Both the position numbers and the translations under genes were made by a program. Of a DNA stretch of 20,240 nt, positions 1-6,441 are shown one piece after another. A model generated the notes under the pieces. The model saw nothing but the letters and a program-made list of their open reading frames with translations. It made no database searches and was not told the origin of the DNA. This stretch comes from an uncultured Saprospiraceae bacterium (lineage in GTDB: Bacteria; Bacteroidota; Bacteroidia; Chitinophagales; Saprospiraceae). The stretch is taken from positions 1 to 20,240 of the forward strand of contig CALCSX010000314.1 of NCBI GenBank assembly GCA_937894165.1, written 5' to 3'. Position 1 is the first letter of the stretch. Each line of letters opens with the position of its first letter.

Positions 1-101
1 AACTTCTCGCGATCCATTTGTAGCAAAAGCTTAAGATATTCTGCAGCCAGTCGGAAGGTTTTTCCGGAGCCTGCGGAAGCCTTGATCACTTTTAAAGTCA
101 T
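1..101 (-). CDS. UvrD/RecB-like (AddA-type) helicase, N-terminal fragment
   Basis: Only the first 33 codons are inside the window; the gene runs off the left edge. The peptide starts MTLKVIKASAGSGKT. The segment ASAGSGKT at residues 8-15 is the Walker A loop in the form typical of UvrD-family superfamily 1 helicases, especially the RecB/AddA-like proteins of Bacteroidota, where it sits within the first 20 residues. Such proteins act in ATP-driven unwinding and processing of double-strand breaks. The ATG at 99-101 is the natural start because the family begins just before this motif. With so little sequence, UvrD, AddA and RecB-like subtypes cannot be separated. Confidence 0.75.
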   Translation of the reverse strand, partial: MTLKVIKASAGSGKTFRLAAEYLKLLLQMDREK

Positions 102-535
102 AGTTTATTTTTATCTTTAAAATCCTTTCAAAATAACAAATAAAATAATCCCTGCCCTCATTTTGAAGGTGGAATAATTTATAGAAAACAATTAAAATTA
201 AATGGAATGATGTTGAACGAAAAGGCTAAGATAGTGAAAGAAATGAATATTTTGAGGAACCTTTAGATAATTCTTCACCTGATATTTAAGTATACAGTGC
301 CCACAAGAAAACTACCAAAGAAATGTCTCTGATAAGAAAAGTTCAAGGACAAAGCTTTCGAAGTATTTGAATCCAAGGAGTTTATAAGTCATAAATAACT
401 GATTCAAATACGAGAGTAATGATGTAATTGGACTTTTCTTGCAGAGACTAAACAAGAAACCGGTCTCAACTTCATGAAACCGGCCCCTTCACTCAAAAAC
501 GTATAACCAAAATAACTTACATGAACTCTAATTTT
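102..535. other. 434-bp intergenic region, no gene seen
   Basis: This stretch lies between two minus-strand genes and has no convincing reading frame; the best ATG frame near 207 encodes only 18 residues. It contains the nested inverted repeat at 325-448, described separately. It also contains two direct copies of GAAACCGG (456-463 and 476-483). On the minus strand, downstream of the outer-membrane protein gene, the second of these regions gives a weak CCGG-based stem followed by TTTCTTGTTT, which could be a poor terminator. Confidence 0.6.
325..448. repeat. Nested imperfect inverted repeat (MITE-like or structured RNA)
   Basis: The outer arms are 325-346 (begins GTCTCTGATAAGAAAAG) and 428-448 (ends CTTGCAGAGAC). 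They are complementary except for one single-base bulge and two mismatched positions. The inner arms are perfect: GTATTTGAATC at 363-373 and GATTCAAATAC at 401-411, with a 27-nt loop. The segments between inner and outer arms are both 16 nt (347-362 and 412-427), so the layout is symmetrical. The terminal GTCTCTG/CAGAGAC resembles a terminal inverted repeat, but I found no clear target-site duplication. It could be a small non-autonomous element remnant or an RNA structure between the two flanking minus-strand genes. Confidence 0.55.
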
Positions 536-1225
536 TTAAAATATTGGAATACTATATCCTACAGTCGCCATCACACCTCTATTTCTAATTCTCGCATCAA
601 TGACAGGAAGTGAATATACTTCGTTGAAACCATGTTGGTAAGCGGCGCCTAAATGAAATGTACCTATACCTGCCTTCGCTGCAATCCCAGCTCCTACTCT
701 GCCCGCAATCTCGAATCTATTGTAATACACATTATCCAAATTGATCGCCTGATCGTAAAGTTTTACAGGGATAATAACATTAGCTCGTGCTATAGCTCTA
801 CCACCTGTGGCATAACCAGCTACCGGACCTGCTTCTACGTATGCTCTGAATTTTTCATTCCCGACGGAATATTTTAGAAGAAGTGGCATATCGATTTGAT
901 GTATTTGTGTAGTAAAAATACCTGATATTGGAATGTCTAGGTTGAAAATTCTAATATCAATCCCTTCGCGAATCGCAAATCCTTTTTGTATATAATTAAT
1001 TTCAGGTTGAAATGAAAAGCCATTGCCCATGCCAATTTCTGCAAAGATGCCTCCGGTAAAGCCCGGACTCAGCTGAAAATCTGTTCCGATCATATCTAAT
1101 AAACTATTGGAACTTACTCTTGCAAAATTGGCCCCACTTTTAAGTCCTATTTCCATCTGCGCATTCAAATTTCCCAAACCCCACACACATGCTATCATTA
1201 GTAACACATTTCTTAAATTTTTCAT
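536..1225 (-). CDS. PorT-like outer-membrane beta-barrel protein
   Basis: A 229-residue protein from the ATG at 1223-1225. An upstream in-frame TTG at 1252 would put ten extra residues before the signal peptide and is less likely. Residues 1-22 form a signal peptide (basic MKNLRN, then a hydrophobic stretch) and cleavage before Gln23 fits the N-terminal Gln common in Bacteroidota exports. The mature part alternates polar and hydrophobic residues in short Gly- and aromatic-rich strands (GLKSGANFA near the start, GGIFAEIG, FQPEINYIQKG, then a MPLLLKYSV-type strand). This is the pattern of the small outer-membrane barrels of the PorT family (beta-barrel PF13568 type). Its substrate or role is unknown. 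It stands alone on the minus strand, and the divergent DUF1232 gene shares its 5' region. Confidence 0.8.
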   Translation of the reverse strand: MKNLRNVLLMIACVWGLGNLNAQMEIGLKSGANFARVSSNSLLDMIGTDFQLSPGFTGGIFAEIGMGNGFSFQPEINYIQKGFAIREGIDIRIFNLDIPISGIFTTQIHQIDMPLLLKYSVGNEKFRAYVEAGPVAGYATGGRAIARANVIIPVKLYDQAINLDNVYYNRFEIAGRVGAGIAAKAGIGTFHLGAAYQHGFNEVYSLPVIDARIRNRGVMATVGYSIPIF

Positions 1226-1458
1226 AATCCTAGATTTTAAGTGGTAAATCAATATTTAATTATAACCGCAATATCAGATTTGATTTGGTTAAAAAGTATA
1301 GCTGAAAAGTTATATATATGGTAAATGTATGGGAAGGGCAGTGGGAGTAGTTAATAAGCGTTAAAATGAGAGAAGATGCGGGGAGAAATGAGCAATGGAA
1401 CTATTATAGTTGTTATGACATTTTAATATCAGGTCTCATTAGAAAAATCAAATTACGC

Positions 1459-1860
1459 ATGATCTTTAAAAAAATCAAAAGGAAAGCTGCGAAGGCAGGG
1501 AAGAAAATAATATATCCGGCACTGTTGTTGTTTTTTGCATATCAACGGGATGATACTCCTAATTGGGCGAAGAGAATAATGATGGGAGCGTTGGCTTACC
1601 TTATACTTCCTTTAGATGGAATACCTGATTTTCTTCCAATTATTGGGTTCACAGATGACATAGGTGTTATCGCTGCAAGTTTGGCGACAGTCGCCTTCTA
1701 TATAAATGATCAAGTTAAATCACAAGCCAAGGCCAAGGTCAATGATTGGTTTGGTTCTTTTACTCCAGAAGAAATTAAAGAGGCGGAAGATTTTATTGAT
1801 AAAAAAGTAAAATCAGTAAAAGATTCTGATGTAAAATCGAATTTAGAGATTAATCGATAA
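1459..1860 (+). CDS. DUF1232 (YkvA-like) small membrane protein
   Basis: With the start at 1459 the protein is 133 residues and begins MIFKKIKRKAAKAGKK, a basic lead into a first hydrophobic segment (ALLLFFAY, about residues 21-28). The diagnostic DUF1232 core, ILPLDGIPDFLPIIGFTDD, follows at about residues 49-67, then a second hydrophobic helix. The C-terminal 45 residues are charged and probably helical. The frame is open from an earlier ATG at 1366, but its extra 31 residues do not look like the family's usual N-terminus; neither start has a strong ribosome site. The function of the family is not known. The 3' end overlaps the convergent response regulator by 11 bases: ttaatcgataa holds both stop codons. 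Confidence 0.82.
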   Translation: MIFKKIKRKAAKAGKKIIYPALLLFFAYQRDDTPNWAKRIMMGALAYLILPLDGIPDFLPIIGFTDDIGVIAASLATVAFYINDQVKSQAKAKVNDWFGSFTPEEIKEAEDFIDKKVKSVKDSDVKSNLEINR

Positions 1861-2545
1861 TGAATTTAAAACCTACACCATGTATGTTTTGAATTTTGAT
1901 ATTGCTATCATCACTTAGATACTTTCTAAGTCTGGATACGAACACATCCATACTTCTTCCGAGGAAGTAATCATCACTTCCCCACACATCTTGGAGGATG
2001 TCATTTCTTTTTAAAACTAAGCCTTTCTTATCATTAAAATATTTCAAAAGATCAGCTTCCTTTTGGGTAAGTGTTTTTTGATCTTTTTCGTCAAGTGTAA
2101 GTGACAAATTCTCATAATCAAAATGGTATCGACCGATATCGAAGACTTTTTCAGTATCAAAGAATTCCGGCTGTGTGCGTTTGAGAAAAATTTCTATTTT
2201 TAACAATAATTCCTCAATACTGAAGGGCTTGGTAATATAATCATCTGCCCCTATTCGAAGCCCGTGAATTCTATCTTCTTTGAGTGACTTTGCACTAAGA
2301 AAAAGAATGGGAACATTTTTATTTATTTTCCTAATGTTTTCAGCTATTTCAAACCCATCTGCTCCCGGAAGCATAACATCCAGAATTGCAAGGTCAAATT
2401 TAAGATCCGGAATAGCGGCGATAACAGTTTTACCATTATCAAAATGATTGACTTCATAACCTGCAGCTTCCAAATTATCAATGGTAACGAAGCTTAAAGC
2501 CAAATCATCCTCTACATATAATATTTTTATTTTCTTATCCTTCAT
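1850..2545 (-). CDS. OmpR/PhoB-family response regulator
   Basis: A 231-residue two-domain regulator. The receiver domain (about residues 6-120) shows the acidic pocket (E12, D13, D14), the phospho-acceptor Asp56 in LAILDVMLPG, Ser84 in the switch position and Lys106 in YITKPF. The C-terminal winged-helix DNA-binding domain (about 130-231) has the family pattern LTQKEADLLKYF, a VWG turn, a recognition helix with SMDVFVSRLRKYL, and a closing GVGFKF hairpin. It is encoded 117 bases downstream of the sensor kinase on the same strand, so the two are very likely partners. The gap between them holds a 7-bp hairpin. Its targets are unknown; the divergently oriented secreted-protein array beyond the kinase is the nearest candidate. 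Confidence 0.93.
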   Translation of the reverse strand: MKDKKIKILYVEDDLALSFVTIDNLEAAGYEVNHFDNGKTVIAAIPDLKFDLAILDVMLPGADGFEIAENIRKINKNVPILFLSAKSLKEDRIHGLRIGADDYITKPFSIEELLLKIEIFLKRTQPEFFDTEKVFDIGRYHFDYENLSLTLDEKDQKTLTQKEADLLKYFNDKKGLVLKRNDILQDVWGSDDYFLGRSMDVFVSRLRKYLSDDSNIKIQNIHGVGFKFIID

Positions 2546-2602
2546 TTTTCTTGCTTTTGAAATTTAGCTCAAATTTGTTTATTCAATCTTGTTTCAACTA
2601 TA

Positions 2603-2620
2603 CGATTTTTTATAAAATCG
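2603..2620 (-). other. Small hairpin between kinase and regulator genes
   Basis: CGATTTT (2603-2609) and AAAATCG (2614-2620) are perfect inverted copies with a 4-nt loop. Read on the minus strand the hairpin is followed by TATAGTTG (2602 down to 2595), which is close to the Bacteroidota -7 consensus TAnnTTTG, so a secondary promoter for the regulator is possible. No long T-run follows, so a terminator reading is weaker. Confidence 0.3.
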
Positions 2621-2662
2621 GGTTGTTTATGATATCTTTTCCTGTAAGTACTCGGATTTATA

Positions 2663-3949
2663 TCACTTAATTAATGGCATAAAAATATTTATTACAGTAC
2701 CCAATCCTTCCTGTGATTTTATTTCTACCTTCCAACGATGTTGATCGCATACATATTTCACATAATACAGTCCTAGACCGAATCCTTTTACATCGTGAAT
2801 GTCACCTGTAGGCACTCTGTAAAACTTTTTAAAAACCTTCGACACATAATCTTTCTTTATACCCACTCCTCTGTCCTCAATTGAAAATTTCAATGAATTA
2901 TTCATTGTATTTTCGGTACTGATTTTTATCCAGGGCTTATCCTTTGTATATTTTATAGCATTATCCAATAAATTATAGATTATATTGGTCAAATGCAATA
3001 TATCTGCACTAACATGATCTGCGTTCGCATTTAAATCAAGAATCAGACTACCCTGTTGCTCTTGAACCTTCATTTCAATACTATCAGACATTCCTTCAAT
3101 CATTTCATTGATATTTACCACTGATTTTTTCAGACTCAAATCATCCTTTTCCATCTGGGCTATTTGCAGGACATTTTCGACCTGATTATTGAGCCTTTGG
3201 TTTTGATCTTTGATTATTTGTGCATATCTTTTTAGCCTGACATCTTTATTCAGGCTTTCATTTTTTATTAAAACGTCAGAAGCTATGTTAATAGTTGAGA
3301 TTGGAGTTTTAAATTCATGTGTCATATTGTTGATAAAGTCCCTCTGCATGTGGCTCAACTGCCTTTGATAGAGGATAATGTACATGGAATATACAAAGTA
3401 AACTATGGCAACAAGGAGTATGACCGAGAAAATGATGGTCAGCATCATGGTGTTTAAGAGAAAATTCCCTTTGTTTGGGAAACGCACTCCAAAATAATAT
3501 ACATACTCATCGAATTTCGGGAAAATATCCGTTTGGTGTTCTGAAAATTGATAGTTGTTTTCACCATCTCTAAATGATATAAACGAACCGTATACCATTT
3601 CATCAGAAGTACAGTCGTAGATACCGAATTCAAAATTTTCCTTTAGTGAAACAGCTTCAAATTCTTTTCTGAGGTAGAATTCCAGATCATCAGGGTTGAT
3701 TTGATTATTTATATTGACCACGTAATAATTTGATGCTACACGACTTATCAAGTTTTCGTTAGGGAGATTTGTTCTGGTTAACTTAGCAAGCTCCTTAGCA
3801 GTGTTTAGAAGTGCTATCTGAACGGTTTCGTCGAATTGTTTTTGTCTCAGATCCAGCGTCTTCACCACCCAATACGATTGTACTGTCAAAATACCAATGA
3901 TAGCAATTGCACCTAAGATGACAAGTCGGATGATAGAACTGTTGTTAAT
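2663..3949 (-). CDS. Membrane-bound sensor histidine kinase (HisKA/HATPase), start unusual
   Basis: A transmembrane sensor kinase, partner of the adjacent OmpR-type regulator. From the start used here (ATT at 3947-3949, 428 residues) it has a first membrane helix at about residues 6-21, a periplasmic region to about 165 and a second helix at about 168-192. Then come the HisKA H-box with His211 in NMTHEFKTPIS, the N-box NLLDNAIKY, the G1 box DRGVGI, the F-box FYRV and the G2 box GFGLGL. All catalytic motifs are intact. The start is uncertain. The first canonical start codon in frame is TTG at 3887-3889, which lies inside the first helix and would remove it. Upstream the frame is open to a TGA at 3956-3958 but offers only ATT or ATC codons. 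The family normally begins a few residues before this helix, which favours ATT at 3949. Confidence 0.85.
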   Translation of the reverse strand: MNNSSIIRLVILGAIAIIGILTVQSYWVVKTLDLRQKQFDETVQIALLNTAKELAKLTRTNLPNENLISRVASNYYVVNINNQINPDDLEFYLRKEFEAVSLKENFEFGIYDCTSDEMVYGSFISFRDGENNYQFSEHQTDIFPKFDEYVYYFGVRFPNKGNFLLNTMMLTIIFSVILLVAIVYFVYSMYIILYQRQLSHMQRDFINNMTHEFKTPISTINIASDVLIKNESLNKDVRLKRYAQIIKDQNQRLNNQVENVLQIAQMEKDDLSLKKSVVNINEMIEGMSDSIEMKVQEQQGSLILDLNANADHVSADILHLTNIIYNLLDNAIKYTKDKPWIKISTENTMNNSLKFSIEDRGVGIKKDYVSKVFKKFYRVPTGDIHDVKGFGLGLYYVKYVCDQHRWKVEIKSQEGLGTVINIFMPLIK

Positions 3950-4097
3950 AGGAATTCAATTTAAGTCGTTTAAAGAATATTTGTCATTAACAAATTAAAT
4001 GTGGTTGAAGTTAAAGAGAACGCATTTTTTAAACTGTAGGTATAATTAAGACGTGCCAAATCTAAATAGATGTCATGTAAAAGTGTCACCATTTATG

Positions 4098-4127
4098 TAA
4101 ATAATATAATTATTTAAACTATCTTTA
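4098..4127 (+). promoter_or_regulatory. Candidate promoter and inverted repeat upstream of paralog 1
   Basis: TAAATAAT (4098-4105) and ATTATTTA (4109-4116) are perfect inverted copies around ATA. Three bases later comes TATCTTTA (4120-4127), which resembles the Bacteroidota -7 element TAnnTTTG and lies 28 bases before the ATG at 4156. An AAAGGA ribosome-site-like string ends 5 bases before the ATG. A related AT-rich palindromic string precedes a TATCTTTA upstream of paralog 2. The region is very AT-rich, so chance is a real alternative. Confidence 0.35.
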
Positions 4128-4155
4128 AGAATTACATTATTATAAAAGGAATAAT

Positions 4156-6204
4156 ATGCGATTCAAACTCCTCCTAATTATTATGACCATTTTCTATAAT
4201 TCTCTCTTCTGCCAAACTTGGACTAACATTTTTCCTAATCCTAGTGAGTTTAATTACAGAGGATTGTATATGGATACGACAGGATTAGGAATTTTTGTTG
4301 GAGATGAGTCTATTATTACAAAAACAAATGATTTTGGCATTACATATACCAATGTGCATTTAGAACCATGGAGTCGTTTAAATGCTATTGAAAAGATAAG
4401 TGATAGCATTTTCATAGCGGTTGGGAATCATTTTGTTTTGAGATCAAAAGATTCAGGTACCAGTTGGACAAAGCTTGATCTAAATTTTGATGGTACTCTT
4501 AAACAGGTTAAGTTTCTTGATGAAACTAGGGGTTTTATAGTAGGTACAGATGGAATTATCTTAAAGTCAAATGATGGAGGGATGGAATGGGAACCTATTC
4601 ATCTTAATGATGAGGTGTCATTTACTCAAATTAATTTTATAAATGATTCTATTGGATATATATGGGGTGCTTATACGAAATTTTATAAAACTATAAATCG
4701 AGGTGAAACTTGGGAAGAAATTAATTGGGGTCTCAATGATAATGTGAATTATATTCATTTCTGGAATGAGGAAGATGGTTTATTGTTTCTAAATACAAAT
4801 CCCTTAAAAGGATATGTTTATGAAATTAGTGAAGGAGGAGGAGTATTATGGCTTTTAAATGAGAATATTCCTAGCTTAACCAATGTTACTTTTGTAAATG
4901 ATTCTGTAGGATTTGCTTCAAATTTATTAGGAGATTTTTATAAAACTATCAATAGTGGTCAGCAATGGGTCAGAGTTTTTGATGAAAAACTTTCTTCTGA
5001 CAACAGTTTTTACATTGTGAATGAAGATTTAATAATTGCTGCAACAGAATTCAAGGGGTTGTTTCTTACAAATGACCAAGGTGAGAATTGGGCGTCTATA
5101 AGTAAATTAATTAATGAGGATTTAACTAAGGTCATTTTCAGTGATAATCAGGAGGTATACGTTACAGGCGAGAATGGGCTTATATTGAAATCTATTGATA
5201 CGGGATTAAATTTTATTAAATTAAATCCGGGCTCTCATGTTAAGTGGAATGATATCATTGCTTCGGATGATAATACAGTAATAGTCGTTGGAGATTCATC
5301 CACAATAATAAAATCTGTTGACGGCGGGATTACATGGCAACAATCAGAATTTGATTTTGGTAATTTTATATCAATGGATCAGATCCATGATAAAATATGG
5401 TTAATAAGTGATGTTGGACATCTTTTAAAATCTAATGACAGAGGATCTAGTTGGACAGAAAGCTTAATTAGTGCACCGAGTTTACCTAGTTTTATATATT
5501 TTATTTCTGAAAGTACCGGCTTTATTAGGCATGAAAACGGTAAAGTTAGTATGACGATTGATGGAGGGGAGAGTTGGGAGGCAATTAATGATATTGAATG
5601 GTCCTATTCAAATTGCCTACAATTTATAGATGACCAAGTGGGGTATGTCGCAGGAGACAAAATGTATAAAACGTTGGATGGCGGGATGACATGGAATATT
5701 ATTGCATCCAATTTACCCGCCCACGGCTTTTTTAGTATATTTTTTAGAGATGAAAACGTTGGCTATTTGTCGGGTGTAAATGGTGTTATAGCAAAAACTA
5801 TTGATGGCGGCCAATCTTGGACATTCGGGACTACCTATACAACGACATTTTTATCCTCCGTGGCTTTTCAAAATGAGGGGGTAGGTTTATCTGTTGGAAT
5901 TAATGGCACAATTTTAAGGATTGAAGAGGGAGATATTATAAATAATACTATGTATTTGTCACAGGAAATTTCAAGTTTAAAAATTCATCCTAATCCTGCT
6001 AATGATGCAATTTTTATAAATTCGGATCGAATATCTGATCAATCTCTTTTCCAAATTTTTGATTTGAATGGCAAGAGGTTGTTATATGTTGATGATTTAA
6101 ATAATGGACAACCCATCAATATAAAACCTCTCCCCGTGGGTGTTTATATTCTGACTCATAAATTAGGTAGTGTTTCTGAGAGTAGCATTTTTTTAAAGCA
6201 GTAA
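4156..6204 (+). CDS. Paralog 1: T9SS-exported double beta-propeller (Asp-box, Ycf48-like) protein
   Basis: 682 residues. Signal peptide 1-19, with predicted cleavage before Gln20 (FCQ-TW). The body carries fourteen Asp-box-like units (SxDxGxTW type) starting near residues 56, 96, 137, 178, 223, 263, 304, 345, 386, 425, 466, 505, 547 and 588. That spacing of about 41 residues fits two seven-bladed propellers. Unit 5 is degenerate (ISEGGGVLW) and unit 14 is reduced to RIEEG. The C-terminal domain (about 608-682) has the T9SS type A pattern: HPNPAND, a GVYIL strand and a final IFLKQ. The protein should cross the inner membrane by Sec and the outer membrane by T9SS. Its sorting domain and body are the most divergent of the seven, and it is separated from the rest by 237 bp. 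The ligand or activity is unknown; Ycf48/HCF136-type fold is the closest label. Confidence 0.9.
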   Translation: MRFKLLLIIMTIFYNSLFCQTWTNIFPNPSEFNYRGLYMDTTGLGIFVGDESIITKTNDFGITYTNVHLEPWSRLNAIEKISDSIFIAVGNHFVLRSKDSGTSWTKLDLNFDGTLKQVKFLDETRGFIVGTDGIILKSNDGGMEWEPIHLNDEVSFTQINFINDSIGYIWGAYTKFYKTINRGETWEEINWGLNDNVNYIHFWNEEDGLLFLNTNPLKGYVYEISEGGGVLWLLNENIPSLTNVTFVNDSVGFASNLLGDFYKTINSGQQWVRVFDEKLSSDNSFYIVNEDLIIAATEFKGLFLTNDQGENWASISKLINEDLTKVIFSDNQEVYVTGENGLILKSIDTGLNFIKLNPGSHVKWNDIIASDDNTVIVVGDSSTIIKSVDGGITWQQSEFDFGNFISMDQIHDKIWLISDVGHLLKSNDRGSSWTESLISAPSLPSFIYFISESTGFIRHENGKVSMTIDGGESWEAINDIEWSYSNCLQFIDDQVGYVAGDKMYKTLDGGMTWNIIASNLPAHGFFSIFFRDENVGYLSGVNGVIAKTIDGGQSWTFGTTYTTTFLSSVAFQNEGVGLSVGINGTILRIEEGDIINNTMYLSQEISSLKIHPNPANDAIFINSDRISDQSLFQIFDLNGKRLLYVDDLNNGQPINIKPLPVGVYILTHKLGSVSESSIFLKQ

Positions 6205-6356
6205 TTTGATACTACATTTTTAAAATTTAATGTTTGTTAAATTTATGTAAACACCTACGTGAATTTTTTCTACTGATTTAAATCTCCAAATATTATAAGG
6301 ATTGCGACTAATTTTCCCTAACAAATGAAATAAAAAATGGTGATGCATTATAATGT

Positions 6357-6408
6357 GTAAAATACTTATAATTATTTACGGAATGTAAGGCATAATTATG
6401 TATCTTTA
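6357..6408 (+). promoter_or_regulatory. Candidate promoter and operator upstream of paralog 2
   Basis: GTAAAATACTTATAATTATTTAC-like sequence (6357-6379) resembles the palindromic string upstream of paralog 1. The palindrome CATAATTATG (6391-6400) follows, then TATCTTTA (6401-6408), a likely -7 element 33 bases before the ATG at 6442. GTATC and GATAC flank the -7 element as a 5-bp inverted repeat. Another 10-bp palindrome, CATTATAATG, is at 6346-6355. Evidence is only pattern-based in AT-rich DNA. Confidence 0.33.
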
Positions 6409-6441
6409 AACAGATACCTTCACATTTTAAATTTTTCGTAT

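Noticed and set aside
207..260. Short reading frame MLNEKAKIVKEMNILRNL
   Set aside because: Only 18 codons, no clear ribosome site and no recognisable product; it is likely chance in AT-rich DNA.
456..483. GAAACCGG direct repeats as a CRISPR-like or attachment repeat
   Set aside because: Only two 8-base copies 20 bases apart, without spacers of regular length or any cas or integrase gene.
653..877. Plus-strand frame of 74 codons inside the outer-membrane protein gene
   Set aside because: Antisense to a gene with a clear signal peptide and barrel pattern. The product is Cys- and Ser-rich without features, so it is a shadow frame. Similar antisense frames inside the array and the ATPase gene were dismissed for the same reason.
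1366..1458. N-terminal extension of the DUF1232 protein
   Set aside because: The frame is open, but the extra 31 residues are unlike the usual short basic N-terminus of the family, and the ATG at 1459 fits better. It cannot be fully excluded.
1850..1860. Tail-to-tail overlap of the DUF1232 and regulator genes as an unusual arrangement
   Set aside because: An 11-base convergent overlap sharing stop codons is common in compact bacterial genomes; noted in the feature entries only.
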